From: Sphaeroforma arctica JP610
Lineage: Eukaryota; Opisthokonta; Ichthyosporea; Ichthyophonida
DNA: 44,377 bases
Reading direction: 5' to 3'
Assembly (NCBI RefSeq): GCF_001186125.1
Contig: NW_014039998.1
Coordinates: 8,900-53,276 of the forward strand
Shown: in pieces, positions 30,538 to 43,444 of the stretch
Layout of the letters: each line of letters opens with the position of its first letter
Numbering within the stretch: the stretch's first letter is position 1
Made by a program: the position numbers and the translations under genes
Notes under the pieces: model-generated
Seen by the model: only the letters and a program-made list of their open reading frames with translations
Told to the model about the DNA's origin: nothing
Databases searched by the model: none

Positions 30538-33500
30538 ATNTATNTGTNNNNNNNNNNNNNNNNNNNNATATATATATAGGAGTATATACATATATATATA
30601 TGTATATTGTGTGTGTGTGTAACTGTAAATGTATATGTAAAATTATTTGAATGTATATATATATGCATATATATATCTTTATATATATATATATATATAT
30701 ATATATTCATATATATATGTGTGTGTGTATGTGTGTATGTATGTATGTATGTATGTATGTATATGAGAATAAATCTGTGGATAGGTTATTAAACGTGGGA
30801 ATACATGCACGTGTATGTATCAATAGCAGCATACCTTTGGTTCTCTATATGAGTAGATTCATACGCCTGATTATATCTCAGGTACCTTAAAACGTAGAGA
30901 TTAGTTTTCTGTTCGTTCAATATTAATATACTTCTCCACATAAAGTATATGTATACATATTCTTTTGGGTCCTTGTACCTTGTATGTGTGTGTACTATAT
31001 ACGAAAATATATTTATATACATATATCTATATGATTCTTCAGATTTTTATTTACTGAAGCGGACGCATTCTCTTAATATTTGAACATATATATAGATATA
31101 TACAGACATGCATGTGTGAAATCATATGTGATTATGTATTTGTTACCGCATATAAAGAACCCACTAATTCTGCTAGCTATATGTATGACATAGGCCTCAA
31201 ATGACTGTAATTGTGTGTGTCCTTGATAGCCTCTTGTTTGTCTAACACGCTTAGTTAATGCGGTGTAAAATACACTGCACGGGTCCATACTTTTATATTT
31301 CAACGAACGAATGTAATATCGTGAGTTTATGCGACTTTACGGGAGCTATGAAACCCACACGCGTCCATTGCGTACACGATAGTATCAATCGCCCCAATTT
31401 CCAACCCAACCGAAGTTCCATGTAGCATAAGGTGTACATCTACACCGTTTTATTCAGAGTCTAAATCATGTACTCGCTATATCCAGCAAGCGCCAGCTGT
31501 ATACGTTGAGTGTGGAGGGTGTCCCTCTCGCAGTTCTTTCTGCATATACCTATCACTCTATTGAAAGGCAAGGCATGCACTCCAATTGCCCCATCACAGC
31601 GCTACCGACAATTGGCTCAGGACAAACAGCTACTCGAAAGGAAACTGGCAGAGTTGAAGAAACAAGTAGACGGATACCGACGGGAAAACGAAGCTCTGAA
31701 GCTAGATTCCGTCGACATACAAGCCGATCTGAGGCGCAGCAACGACCGAATCCGCTCGATGGAAGAACAGGCAAGGCGCGATGAGCGTGTGTTCGAGGAG
31801 CTCGAAGAAAGGCTCGCCGACGCTAGTGAGGAGAATCTCAGGCTGAGAGAGGAGTTACAAATGTATGAGTCGCCTGCGGACGGAACGTGTCGTTGTGATA
31901 CTACATGCCTGATAGATTGCTTGTTTCTAGTGTCTTGCGAGTGAATCACGTTACTTTTGGGGTTTTAGATTACGCTTGACGGACAGTGTGTTGGTGATGT
32001 TCTATTTATCTCGTGCGTACTACCTGTGTTATAGGACTGTACCTGATAGACTGCGCTGTGGTGATCTCCGCCACATTGTCTGTGTGATTTGGCGTCGCCC
32101 GTAACAAGCTGTCTGTTAATTAAGTCTTGCCAAGTTGCTATGTTTTATTGATAAACACAGCTGCATGGCTCACTAAAATTCATTGTTTTCTTTTGTGATG
32201 ATACCAAGTATCTTTGTATGCTTCTTGGCCACCAAAATAGTAGAATCAAGCGCAGAGAAATCCGGCAGAGCCGATGAGTTTTTAATTGTATCGACCGCAG
32301 CACCGCATTGTCCGAGGAATATTAATTTACACAGAAACCACCGATCTAAGCCCTAACTCCTAATCTGGTACCATCAGGTGCACTGACGAGAGAGATGTAG
32401 CTGTCAGCAAACTACGTGAGCAAAACAAGGCAAAGTTTGATCATGATGGCATCATCAATGAACAAATGCAGCGACTTGAGGCCCTGAGAGCGGAAAATAC
32501 AGAGATTGACTCGCACCTTCAGGTGAGTTTGATCGATTATTTTATGCACTTGTATGCGCTCGTCCGTGACAGCCACCGCATGATTACTTTAGCACATAGT
32601 ATTGTAGCTGCAGCAATTGGCACTCTACAAATAGTACGGGTCTGGTGTGGGATTACATACGTACACGGACTGAGTGTTTGCATACGGCCGTGCTCACAGG
32701 GGGCCAAGCGAGCATTAGAACAGGAGCGCCACATCAGTACGGGACTGAACATGGAAATACAGTCGATAAATGAAAACCTAATGGCTCGTGGCCAGGAAGT
32801 GCAGGATCTCGTTGCAAGGAACAGAGCTCTGGAGGAGCAGATGATGACGCTGAGGTATGTATACTTGTGGGTTTAGACTCGTAATGTCAGTGTGGCTCTT
32901 TGGAAGTACTTTCTCCGGTGTGTAGTCATTTTCATTGCCCATGCATGTTGAAGATTAATTATGATATGCCAACTGACGTTGACCTCGGCCGTCCAAATGA
33001 TTGGTATGTGTCCGGATTGTATATTTCTTATGATTGCATGGCAATTTGTACCAATTTCAGAATTGCTTAGCATGTATTTTCCTCGAACAAAAGCTAACCA
33101 TATTTCATTCGCTCGCAGAATACAAACAGTCAGTAAAGAGTCGTATGACTCGTTGGCGGCGCAAGTGTCGCAAACAGCCCTCAGGCTGGAGCGTACGGAG
33201 ACCGAGCGAGAGACTTTGAGGAAAGACTCGCAGGTTGGATTGAGTCAGCTGGAGAATCAGTTAATTGGCATGCGAGATCAGCAGGTATAGTATACCCCAG
33301 TTGTGTCACACTTCAGGCTTGGAAACAATCGCTCAATGGTAGTAGTCCGATTTTCCGGCTCTATTATAATAGGTTGACGGTCCTCTTTCAAATTTCTGTA
33401 GGCTAATCTGGTAAGCCGCTACCGTGCTGTTGTCGCGGAAAACAAGCAACTGCAAAAAGATGTTGATACTAATCTAAAGCGATATCAGGGTCAAACGGGA

Positions 33501-35273
33501 AGGAATATGGTACTGAGCGAGGAGGTGAGCGGATCCCAAATACTTTGTTGTTTTTCTATGTAGACTCGACCGTACTACTCCACACCGTTAGCACACATGT
33601 TTTATTTGCGAGTCAACCACGTTGTCGTACAGATCACAACATGCACGGACCTCCGTGAGTGTCGTAGGTCAAGTGGGTGGTAGTGACAAGTTGTTGCATG
33701 CGTGGGCATACCTGGAGTAGCTCGAAAATCATAAATGGAATACCACGTAGTTCATACATGGAACATAACTGAAAACACACATCTAATTTCGATATGTTTG
33801 TCATTCGCGCACATTCTCACAGCTCACGAAAATGGAGGACGAAGTCCGGGAGAAAATGCAGACTATATCAGAGAAAGACTTCAGCATACAAGAGAAGGCC
33901 GATGTTATACGGTGCAAGCTGGACGAGATAGAGTTGTTGAGAGAGGAGTTGCGCGAGTATGAAATGAAGAGCGTAGAGCTCGAGATGTCGGATTTAGACC
34001 TCAAAACTCAAATCGACAGTCTTGTGAAAGCGATCAACGTGGCTAACGATGAGCTTTCTGAGAAAAAGGAAGATTCATCTCGTCTAAAGTCTGAAATCGA
34101 GAAACTTACCACAACAAATAACGCTCAAAAGGTTCGTACATTATATTTTGTCTCCTCTTAAGGGTTTTTGTAGATCGTAAGTATAACTTTGTACCACGAA
34201 CGAGCTGACATGGTATATACCCAAGATGAATAGTATTGGATCGTGTCGCCTAAACACCTTGGAGGTTTAAGGTCATATAGATATCGGTAATTGCATAGTA
34301 TTTTGCACTTCCATTCACACGCGGCTGTTCACGTTTGCGCATTTCAATTTAATTTATCGGTAGTAATTCAATTTGTGTTGGTAAATTAAAATATTAGTAT
34401 ATTTCTTTCTTTTGGGATCTAGCTCACAACCAATCTTTCTTTTTCTCTCTGTATTTCTTCCGCTACAACTTTTCCAACCCACAGGCAGACCTCGAGCAGA
34501 TGTCAATACAGTATTTGGACCTAATTGATCGATTACAAAGGTATTGTGCTCGCAGTTAGTACACCCATTTGTGGTAGGGAACACGAATTTATTTACTTTT
34601 GGTGTCCTCTAGCTCTAGTTAGAGCTTCAGGTACATTGGTGATGATGTGACTATCAACCTGTGCTGTGCTCCACCTCAGAGCAATGTCTCAAATGTCTGT
34701 ATACCTCTGCCAAGCAGGGAAGCAGGGGACATCACTAAAGCTCAGGAGGCGGTCCGAAATGCTACAGATAAAGGTAAGTACTAGAATCGGACACTGTCGG
34801 TGGGTCTTTAATGAAGAGGGACGCTGCTCATTTCAGTATCGCCAAAACATCAGCCAGTAAGGAAATTCGATATTTAAATTAACTTCACTTTTTCCCCGCG
34901 ACTCTAGAGTGCCCAAATTGTAGGGAACTTAAACTAAAACTCGCCGGCTCAGGGCTTGAAAGAATAAATCCTATGAAAATTGCGAAACGGGTATGTGTAC
35001 GCAATTTTCAAGTACAAAAAAATGAGTGTCTCGTATCCCATAAATGACGAAAATTGTCACTATATATGTCCATCTACATACGCGAACATCTTTGCGGTCG
35101 ACAAACCTTTCAGTGCACAATATCAAGTGAGATGAGTGAAATTGGTTGCACCGATGTTCTTAATCTTAAGTCTTGAGATCTGACATCTCAATTCCTCATC
35201 ACAGGTGACTGATAATGAGCACATGCAGCAGGCGATGAAGGGTCTCAGCGCGAAGCTCAGCAGCCTGCTATAG
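30047..35273 (+). CDS. Coiled-coil protein, possibly cytoskeletal or centrosomal (12 exons, 513 aa)
   Basis: Exons: 30047-30127, 31600-31862, 32378-32522, 32700-32854, 33119-33284, 33402-33524, 33823-34131, 34485-34540, 34680-34773, 34910-34990, 35205-35273 (TAG), plus none missing by phase: this is eleven coding exons as listed. All are GT-AG and phases agree. After a short polar head (MANLRTGEYSSPRQNGEMGF) residues about 28-440 are almost unbroken coiled coil rich in Glu, Lys, Arg, Gln and Leu with heptad spacing. Near the C terminus a CPNC motif (C465, C468) and a basic stretch (KIAKR) interrupt it before a final short helix ending SSLL. I do not recognise a family; long coiled coils of this sort are common in centrosomal, ciliary and motor-adaptor proteins, so that role is only a guess. 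At 34910 the second of two adjacent AGs must be used to hold the frame. AATAAA follows 16 bases after the stop. Confidence 0.88.
30460..30770. repeat. TG/TA microsatellite with assembly gap 30548-30567
   Basis: In intron 1 of the coiled-coil gene. TG and TA runs flank single Ns at 30540 and 30544 and a block of 20 Ns, so the array length is not known. Confidence 0.97.
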
Positions 35274-35288
35274 AAGCAAACGATATGC

Positions 35289-35294
35289 AATAAA
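35289..35294 (+). terminator. Poly(A) signal of the coiled-coil gene
   Basis: AATAAA 16 bases after the TAG stop at 35271-35273, implying a very short 3' untranslated region. Confidence 0.6.
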
Positions 35295-38200
35295 TAATAT
35301 AGTATTAGTCAACTACTTTGTTTTGAAAGATAAACACGACTTTTATCGTATAGCGCACTTGTTGTAAAGTAGGGCTCGTCGCATGTTGGCAGCTGTCAGT
35401 CGATATCAAGTGCCAATAACCTACGATGGCCGTCGATAATGAAGCATTTTCTGTGGTCATGCCTTTCACTTTCGCTGTTAGACTCTGTGGAGCCGATTTC
35501 AATAGGCAGGTTTCAATGTCCAATTTAAATCATGTATTTTCAGTCAGTTCCTTGACCAGATGAAATTTGCCTTATCCGCACGAGTGATTCGCGGCTAGCT
35601 CCGCTATACTACAATAAAAAATCCAACAAGAAAGGTATACATTCTTAGCTGAACGTTGTCAAACTTGAAATGATCATTTAATTGACATACTATTAGTGAA
35701 CAAGCCAGGCACTTAGTGGCGCTGATGATGCGGCTGCCGTTTTTTAAGTCTACATTAGATCTTTATCGAAATCAATTGCCTATTGGTGAAATCGATCTCG
35801 ATTTAATTTCGACCGCGGTGATTGCGGTGACGTAATTTTCGACGACAACATCACATTTTTACTGTTTGATTGAAAGCATGACTCTCTTAAACCAGGTATA
35901 CCATCGTAGATGACAGTACATTACTACAATATCCCCGAACTGTATAGTAACCGCAGCGAGTGATATAGAATGTGATTTTCATATCCGTAGTATCAAACCT
36001 CGAATATGAGAAAGTAGGAAAAGAAATATCGAATTATCGAGTAATTTTGCTCGAAACTTCTGGGTGGCAAGTTACACCATATTCAGATATATCCAATTCG
36101 AGCACGAGAAAAAATGGCAAATGTATGCAAAACATGCAACAAGAGGTGTAAATGATCAAACGTCATCCACAAGCTTTACATTCATTCGAGAACATCATGT
36201 GAAATAGTCTTGCAGGGCCTTGCTCTCTAAGCGCTCTAAGAGTTTCGACCATGGTCGGGCTATCCCTGTGCACGTGTCATTTTTGCAAGGAAGTTAGAGC
36301 GTCGATAGAGTTGGAAGGGAATTGTGCACTGTGATACATGGGTACTTGAAAAGGCCGCCAGAATAAGTGGAATTGAAAGTGTGCCGCACGCTTTATACAA
36401 GATATGGGAAAGTTTGCATTACCTTAAACAGATAAGGTCAGTCAGCACACCTTGATCTCATAAGAAACGGATATTTTAACAAAACACCGTTTGCAAAGGG
36501 ACATCATCATAAACGTGTGTGAACAACACCACGGGTTACAGTACCAACTTGAGGGCTAGTCAGGTAGTTAATAGCTTTAAGAGTATTGAGTGATTGGAAT
36601 TGAATGCTCTAACTTCGTTCGGTGGTCAGAATCGATGAAAGTCACATACAGTCAGACTAACGAGTTTGTCGGAGACACTATTCTGGTACCTTTTTTAAAG
36701 TCCTTTATTGGTCTCATTAAATTGATAGGGTGGTAAATTCGACACAATCGCTTTTGATTCGATTGCCGCTCCCCTTTTGTACTTTTGAAAGACCATAGCC
36801 TTCTGAAAATTGATCAAGAAGGCTATGGAAAGACCCCTTTGAGCTATCCGTTGTTCTAAAAAAGAAGCTATATGATTTGATAAAGCAAGCAGTTAGGGAG
36901 TCATAAGACAGGTTTTTTTAAATAAAATATGTCTTAGAAGAGATAAAAATAGAGGATGTCTCTATACCACATCATACATGGCCAAAACTGCATGTACGGG
37001 CGACGCTTAACAACACACGAGCCTTAAATTTATCCAGCAGAATATTTTGGCCAGTTAAATCTACTTTACTGTATGACTGCGATTCGTAGCTTAACCTGAC
37101 TCAGCAACCCCCCCCCCACACACACACACACACACCCAATAACTGCCTGTATCGTGCCCTATTACCTTTGTGATATATTCGATTTTACCATATCGTTCCA
37201 TTTTGGTGTTGAGTAGTCGGTTTATGCAGATCGACTGTGGCTGTTTTCTGTCGAATTTTATCATATATACTAAATGTTTAGTGTTGTAGAGAGCAGAATA
37301 TCACTGTTCTAGTCCACTGAGAACTGCAGCTGTGCGTCGACATGTATATCCCGAGTGAAACCTTCATACTGATTAATAAGTATGAAGTAGTAAATCTTGA
37401 CGATGATGTAGAGCCTCAGATTCATCACGTGGTAGTTTATTTGTGAACTATATTGTGTGTGCTTTTCGAAGTTTTACGTTATTTTTTTGTGTTTAATGCA
37501 AGGAAGTACAAGGTCCGTCAAATGCGCATTTACCAAGGATTAGATACTATATCTCTATCCTGAAGCACAGTGTACTCCTGTTCAAATGATGAAAGCACTC
37601 GGAAATACAAAGAAACTTTGTGATAGATTGAGGTTTAGAAAGGGCGCTCTGTATTATAATTAGAGCGCGATTCATAAGAGAATACGTAATGACCCGGAGA
37701 AACCTCAATAAAAATAATCGAAAGAAGCTCAAAAAAATTGAGAAAAAAAGTCTCTATAGGAATCTCTGACATAACAGGTGATAAGCTATGCGATTTTGTG
37801 TTGAACTTTTCAGCAGTTGAAGCAAAGCTCGCAAGTATCTATGACCTCTCACGTCTTTGCTTATATGTAGTCGCGTCTATTCTAAATGAGCGCCTAATTG
37901 GCCCTTTGTTCTGTGAGAGGAATGTATTTATTTATCCTCTTTGCAAACACAGCACCGATATCGATCGTCATTACCTTCAGCAAGCTTTAACGACTGTAAA
38001 GTTTTACCACGGAGAAGAGAGCGCAGCTCAGGAATTTTGTAGACATTCTACTTCATGCTGTGTCAACTTTTGTTTGTATAGGCTAATCCAACTTTCGACA
38101 ATAATTTCCACTTGATCGACTGTGAAAAAAAGTCAGTCAATTTACCACTATCGTTTAAGGATTGCATACACACTGTTACGTTCAAAGCGCTTGAATCACG

Positions 38201-38430
38201 GCGATTAACGTTGAACACTATGACAGCTGGTGATTTGTTTTAATTTCGTCTCAACCTACATTAGCTGTCCGAATGGCCATCACCCTGTCTAAATGACATA
38301 CAATGTTTGGAAACCCATTTCCCTTCAGGTGATGCTATACTTTCTCAGTGAAAACTTTAGTAAGAGCATACAATCGACAACTGTCAGCTAGCTACCAGTT
38401 GTCATTATTGCAATTCACCAAAAGATCCTT
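35295..38430. other. AT-rich gene-poor region
   Basis: No spliceable coding exons found. A 126-codon open frame at 37738-38115 (+) lacks an ATG near its start and any motif. A poly-C plus CA tract lies at about 37110-37136, the only long CA tract on the + strand in the window. Confidence 0.5.
36787..36835. other. Perfect 12-bp inverted repeat flanked by 8-bp direct repeats
   Basis: CCATAGCCTTCT (36793-36804) pairs exactly with AGAAGGCTATGG (36817-36828) around a 12-base loop. GAAAGACC occurs at 36787-36794 and again at 36828-36835, overlapping the outer ends of the stem. It could be a tiny foldback insertion, a protein site, or chance. Confidence 0.6.
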
Positions 38431-38440
38431 TATCGAATTG

Positions 38441-39360
38441 ATGTACGAAGTGGCCTAAAATGTAACAATGCATACTACATTCCTATGATCGTTTAATCAC
38501 TATGCGCATTCATACATGCTGGGTATTCATAAACCAGATTCACGCTATGACTGTATTAGGAGAGCTGTAGACAAAACTCTGTGAGGTACATCGCCAATAC
38601 ATGTGTATGATGATGAACAAAGCTGCCTACATAGTGTAAGGATATGTACTACATCCCTAAGATCCTTAAAACACTATACGCGTTCACACAAGCACGTTCT
38701 TCAACCCCAGATTTACGCTATAACTGTATTAGGATAGCTGTAGAGGTAACTTTATCAGGTACATCGCCAATATAAATGTATGATGATGAACGAAGCAGCC
38801 CACATGGCGTAAAATATATATACTATATCCATATGATCCTCTAAGCACAATACACTTTCATACCAGCAGGGTATTAAAACTCAAGATTTACTCTATGTCT
38901 GTATTAGGAGAGCTGTATAGGAAACTATCAGGTTCATCGCCGACACAAGTGTATGATGAAGAACAAAGCAGCCGACATAGTGTAATCAAAATTTATTACA
39001 TATCTATGATCCTTTAAGCACTATACGCATTCATACAAGCAGGGTATTCAAAAACTTACACGTGTAAGAATATATACTACATCCTTTATATGATCATTTA
39101 AGCAATATACGCATTCAAAAAAAAACAGGGTATTCAAACCCCGAGTTATACTATGACTGTATTAGGAGAGCTGTGGAGGGAATTCTATCTGGTACATCGC
39201 CAATATATGTGTTTGATGATGAACAAAGCAGCCTACATAGTGTAAGAGTATATACTACATCTTTATGGCCCTTTTAGCACTATACGCATTCATATAAGCA
39301 GGATATTCAAAAACCAGATTTACGCTATGATTGTATTAGGAGAGATGTAGAGGAAGCCCT
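38441..39360. repeat. 174-base tandem satellite, about five and a half copies
   Basis: Units aligned on CTGTATTAGGAGAGCTGTAG-like sequence start at 38551, 38724, 38899, 39157 and 39331 (the last begins TTGTATTAGG). Spacing is 173-175 bases except for one interval of 258, which contains an extra partial unit of about 84 bases. Other shared blocks are CATCGCCAATA, GATGATGAACAAAGC and CACTATACGCATTCAT. Confidence 0.9.
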
Positions 39361-41065
39361 TGTTCAACTTCATGTTGATCTGTTTACTTTCACCATTATA
39401 TCGTAACCCTGTCCGCGGTCAACGTCAAATTCGTAAGGTGTGGTTATGTTGACCCAAGCTTATGCATTGCCCTCTGTTGATGCATATACACATATGTTTA
39501 ACTTCTCTCCTGTGGTCCAACAGTATTTATTACATTGATCGAATCCGAGATTTCTTTATTTAACTTGACTCATCTCTATACCACATATACATATCAAAGT
39601 AGATTATTTTGGGTGCTTAAATACGTGTATTTCAATTGCCCAACTTCTTTTTTGTTCCATGTGCAAGAGATCTTGCCTGGCATTGTCCATTCTCTGCTTA
39701 GTTCCTTTTCGTATTATCGAGCTTGAAGACTTGACTGTGGTTGAAAACTATACAATTTGAGCAAAAGGCACCAAAGGATTTGTATCCTCATTGTGTCTTG
39801 GAGTATATTTCGGCATTGAATGTATCAGCTAAACACATAATGAAACTATGGCAAATACCAAGTAAGGTCCAGCCAGTACGAGTGTCCGGTCGAATTATGC
39901 TGGCTAGATTCATATTTTGCGTCAGCAAATGTGGATTCCTTTCCCTTCCAGACAGTTATCCATTTTCATCAACAAAGTTCAATATGGGAAATTAGTTACA
40001 GTAAACTGTTGTGTCTCACTTCTTCGTTCTTAGCCGAGAAAAGTACATGCTGATCATTTTACGTGCGGATGAATATGTACCTTTTTCTACAGTGCCAGGT
40101 TAGAGACAGATTGTCGCGGTAGTATGATTTTTATGTGGATGGTTTGGAATAAATAGAGGCATATTTTGAAAAATTCAATAGCGAACTCAAGGCAGACCTT
40201 TTCTTTTGGTAAGTGGCAACAATTCATCTCCAGCAAGTATTGGTTTTGAGGCGCTGCAAAATATATATGACTCCGCAAGCTCTTCATGACTACAATATTA
40301 TCGGGTACCAAACTAAGTCTAGTCAGACAGGTGACTGTTCGAACTTACTACCTCTATTTGACGTCTAACGTCATCAAATCACGAATTCCGACAGTTATCC
40401 ATCTCCCATGTTTACAGCACATTACGGAGTATTACTAGATTGTCTATTTGCTCAAAGTCGAGTGTCGAAATCGGGTATAGACAGTAATGGAGAGTCATTC
40501 TACTTCGTGCTTCGGAAATTATTACAGATACTGGTGCTTATTGTGTTCGGATGTATAATGTTGAATTTGGCCCACTTCTTGTTGGTCAGGCACGGATGTT
40601 TATCGACATGCGATAGCACAAACTTTGTACCAATTCGGAAGTCTGGCACTCCTCATGGGGTCACGAAACACAAGTTCATCGCGCATTATGTAGCACAAAC
40701 TTTTCGGATGATTTATAATTTATGGAGATGAATATTGAGATACTCCAAGCATACCTTTTGATTTTAACATGAACAATCACATACGCACTCAAGCATCTAT
40801 ATAATCAGAAATACAGAGATAGCAAGTATTTGTCTGAGCCGCTGCAGGTGTAACGCATTTATACCAAATATTTACATTGTGTATCTATCCCAAAAGTCTA
40901 AAATAAATTCGGACCGCCTACTTCCAGGTTCGTGATCAAATTGGCATGCCGTGTTTATGGTGCAGTGCTTATAAGGATAATATTGCTTATTTCAATTTCT
41001 TCTCACATTCGCAAAGGGATAATATTACTTATTTCAATTTGGATAGATTTTTATATGTACACATG
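39361..41065. other. AT-rich region without a recognised gene
   Basis: The longest ATG frame is 40408-40731 (+), 107 aa with one hydrophobic stretch (LLQILVLIVFGCIML). It has no recognised family, no flanking splice pattern I trust, and may be chance. Confidence 0.4.
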
Positions 41066-41340
41066 CACATCAGGCTTCATATTCGTGGCGAGGTTCTGGG
41101 AAGATTGGAGGGAAGTTAAGATTGTCGAACTGCCGCGAGAAGCTCGGGGCGAGTGATGCAACGATGGAAGACATACGGTGCGTTAGTCCACGACGATGGA
41201 TATAGAATATCTCTACCATTGGTTGAGAACTAAAACCTGTGTGCCATTGCGTGGAATAAAGCTGGCCCACACTCGTAGTGGTAATATGGGCTGAGCCAGT
41301 CTGAGATGTTTTGAACGCGATACCAAGAAGGGTGAGGTTG

Positions 41341-43064
41341 TCATCCGCAATTCTGTTTCGGAGCAAAGTCGGAGACTACCTGATACCACACAACTAATGT
41401 ATTTGGAATATCCTGGCCAGCCATAGCGGAAAGCATCATAGGTGGTACCAGAAGTCTCAAAGATTTGGTCTGAACCGAAATCTGAAAATAGTACTTCAGT
41501 ATAGTGATGAGACGGGGTATGAGGAACATCAATTTATCGACCAGTACTGGATGGAGATAAATTGGTGCCCGCTGTACATGGAGAAGGAATCTCCCGAGAT
41601 GTTCGTGGAGAGTCCATATGCCGTGGTAGTCATGCCGATTCTGTAGTTGTTGTTGTATATCCGGTCCAATTGGGGGTAGATTAGGGCCCACCAGAATACA
41701 CCGCATTAGGTAACTGATGCAAGCAAAGTGGCTGAACGTAAAAGTCTTATCTCCGAGGCACACAAGACAGAGGCATCCACCCGTGCGATAGTCAAGCAAT
41801 TTGAACAGGAACGTGTTGGTTGCTACCATGGCACAAAGGCTTATTGGGATGTGTTCACGGCTATGGGTAAAGCTATCATGGGAGAGCTTGTCCCGGTCCG
41901 TGCTGGAAAGTTCTCCCCCTATACATCGATAGTAGTATTGGCGGCGAGCCTTGCCTGTTATCTCCTTAGTTGTGAGATGTTGTGTGGTATTATGTCGGAT
42001 CTGCTCGCGGAGCTTTACGGAGTTCTTTGTGTTAAAATGTGCATCCGCCCCTTGATTCTAGATAAGCGTAAGTACTGAACGGGAATTTATCCGTAGATCT
42101 GTTGCGTGTCCGAGCGGATCTCGTTAAGTGAGGCGAGTGGGTTTGTAATGTTGATCGAGTCAAGATGTAGTCCCAGACAGGCCTCAGGGTACTTCGCAAA
42201 TTGGCGTGCTGAAAGTAAGCTGCAGAAGCGAAAAAGCCGTATGCGGTGGTGTGGGAGTTTTGAAAATAGAGTGCCTGTTATAATGGCTGCTGCTTGAATC
42301 AGCGCTGAGTTGTACCGCTCGTACAGCGTCTTCGACGCGACATGCCAAATAGGTGGAGTCCATGCAATGATGTTCAGATCATAGGTGGCCGTTAAAAGAA
42401 TGAATGTCTTTAATATTTCCAACCGATTTCGCGGATGGCGCCAGCTGAACCCATGAAACCCATACGCCCGGAAGGACATTATAGCCTGGAGGAATACACG
42501 AGGCGGTCCATGTGTTTCACAAAGTCGATACCCGGTATGCCCTGGGCTACCACGGGCATGGGAGGGATAAGTAGGCGTCTGTCGAGAGTGTTCGCATTTG
42601 AGGAGCCTACTAGCGTTGTCGTAATGAGATGTCCTTTGATACGAAGAGACTGGGGGCTTGAGAATCCCTTGTTCTAGACGGGATTGGCGACCCCAATCCT
42701 CGATCGCGTTTGGATGAGCGTGTTATCTACAAAGAGGTAGGGGCGGAGGAGTTTCGACCGAGATTGCTCAAGCGTAATAGCCAGGGAGCCCATATAAATG
42801 ATACAATGCTGTGGACCGACAATCGAACCTTGGAGTATGGTATTCGTTTTATGGAATAGAAATGAAAGCTTCCCACGATACGTCACCCGTGTGGCAACAT
42901 TCTCGAACAATGCACGGAGACAACTGATCCAGTTATCTGGCATTCCAGCATGGCGCAACAGCATCCACATGCGCGGGAGGGCCACTTTATCGTATGTTTT
43001 GGTGATGTCAAGACACACACCATTCCAGGCATCCTCGGATAGTGATCGTGAAAGCCTTTATTGA
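41341..43064 (-). mobile_element. Broken non-LTR retrotransposon (LINE) reverse transcriptase
   Basis: Transcript-order pieces are 43018-42674, a shifted-frame piece to about 42480, 42479-42087, and 41829-41341. The first has reverse transcriptase motif A-like CLDITKTYDKVALPRMWMLL, motif B-like ILQGSIVGPQHC and motif C-like FVDNTLI, where the second Asp of the usual (F/Y)ADD is Asn. The second piece (LKTFILLTATYDLNIIAWTP) fits the thumb that follows. The third carries a Cys/His cluster (CLVCLGDKTFTFSHFAC) like the C-terminal knuckle of many LINEs. Several frameshifts and stops and the Asn substitution show it is dead. No poly(A) tail or target-site duplication was identified; the 5' part with the endonuclease was not found. 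Confidence 0.8.
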
Positions 43065-43114
43065 TAAATTGTATTCTCTGTTTGTTGACTTCGGAAGTTG
43101 TAGATCGTTACGAG

Positions 43115-43444
43115 CTATAGACTTTGAGTGATGTGTTCGGGAGGGTATACAGCCTTACGTATTGGCCGAACGAGCCAGTCGCCAAGCTCACGTTCCATAT
43201 CGGACTAAGTGGTATCAATCACTTAGGCGTAGATGTATAAAAGGTTCTTCAATCTGTTATCGGGCATTTAGTTAGTAAACTATAGACTTTGAGTAAGGTG
43301 TTCGGGAGGGTATACAGCCTTACGTGTTCGACGAACGAGCCATTCGTCAAGCTCACGTTGCATGTCGGACTAAGTGGTATCACACCACTTAGGCGTATAT
43401 GTATTAATGGTTCATAAATCTGCTATCAGGCATTTAGTTAGTAA
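43115..43444. repeat. 165-base tandem duplication
   Basis: Two copies, 43115-43279 and 43280-43444, both starting CTATAGACTTTGAGT and ending near GGCATTTAGTTAGTAAA. On the minus strand both keep an open frame (DMERELGDWLVRPIRKAVYP and DMQRELDEWLVRRTRKAVYP) that runs just upstream of the reverse transcriptase, so the unit may be part of the same LINE. Confidence 0.85.

Noticed and set aside
37738-38115. 126-codon plus-strand open frame
   Set aside because: No ATG near its start, no motif, no splice context; AT-rich chance frame more likely.
42435-42677. Plus-strand open frame of 80 codons
   Set aside because: It is the antisense shadow of the LINE reverse transcriptase.
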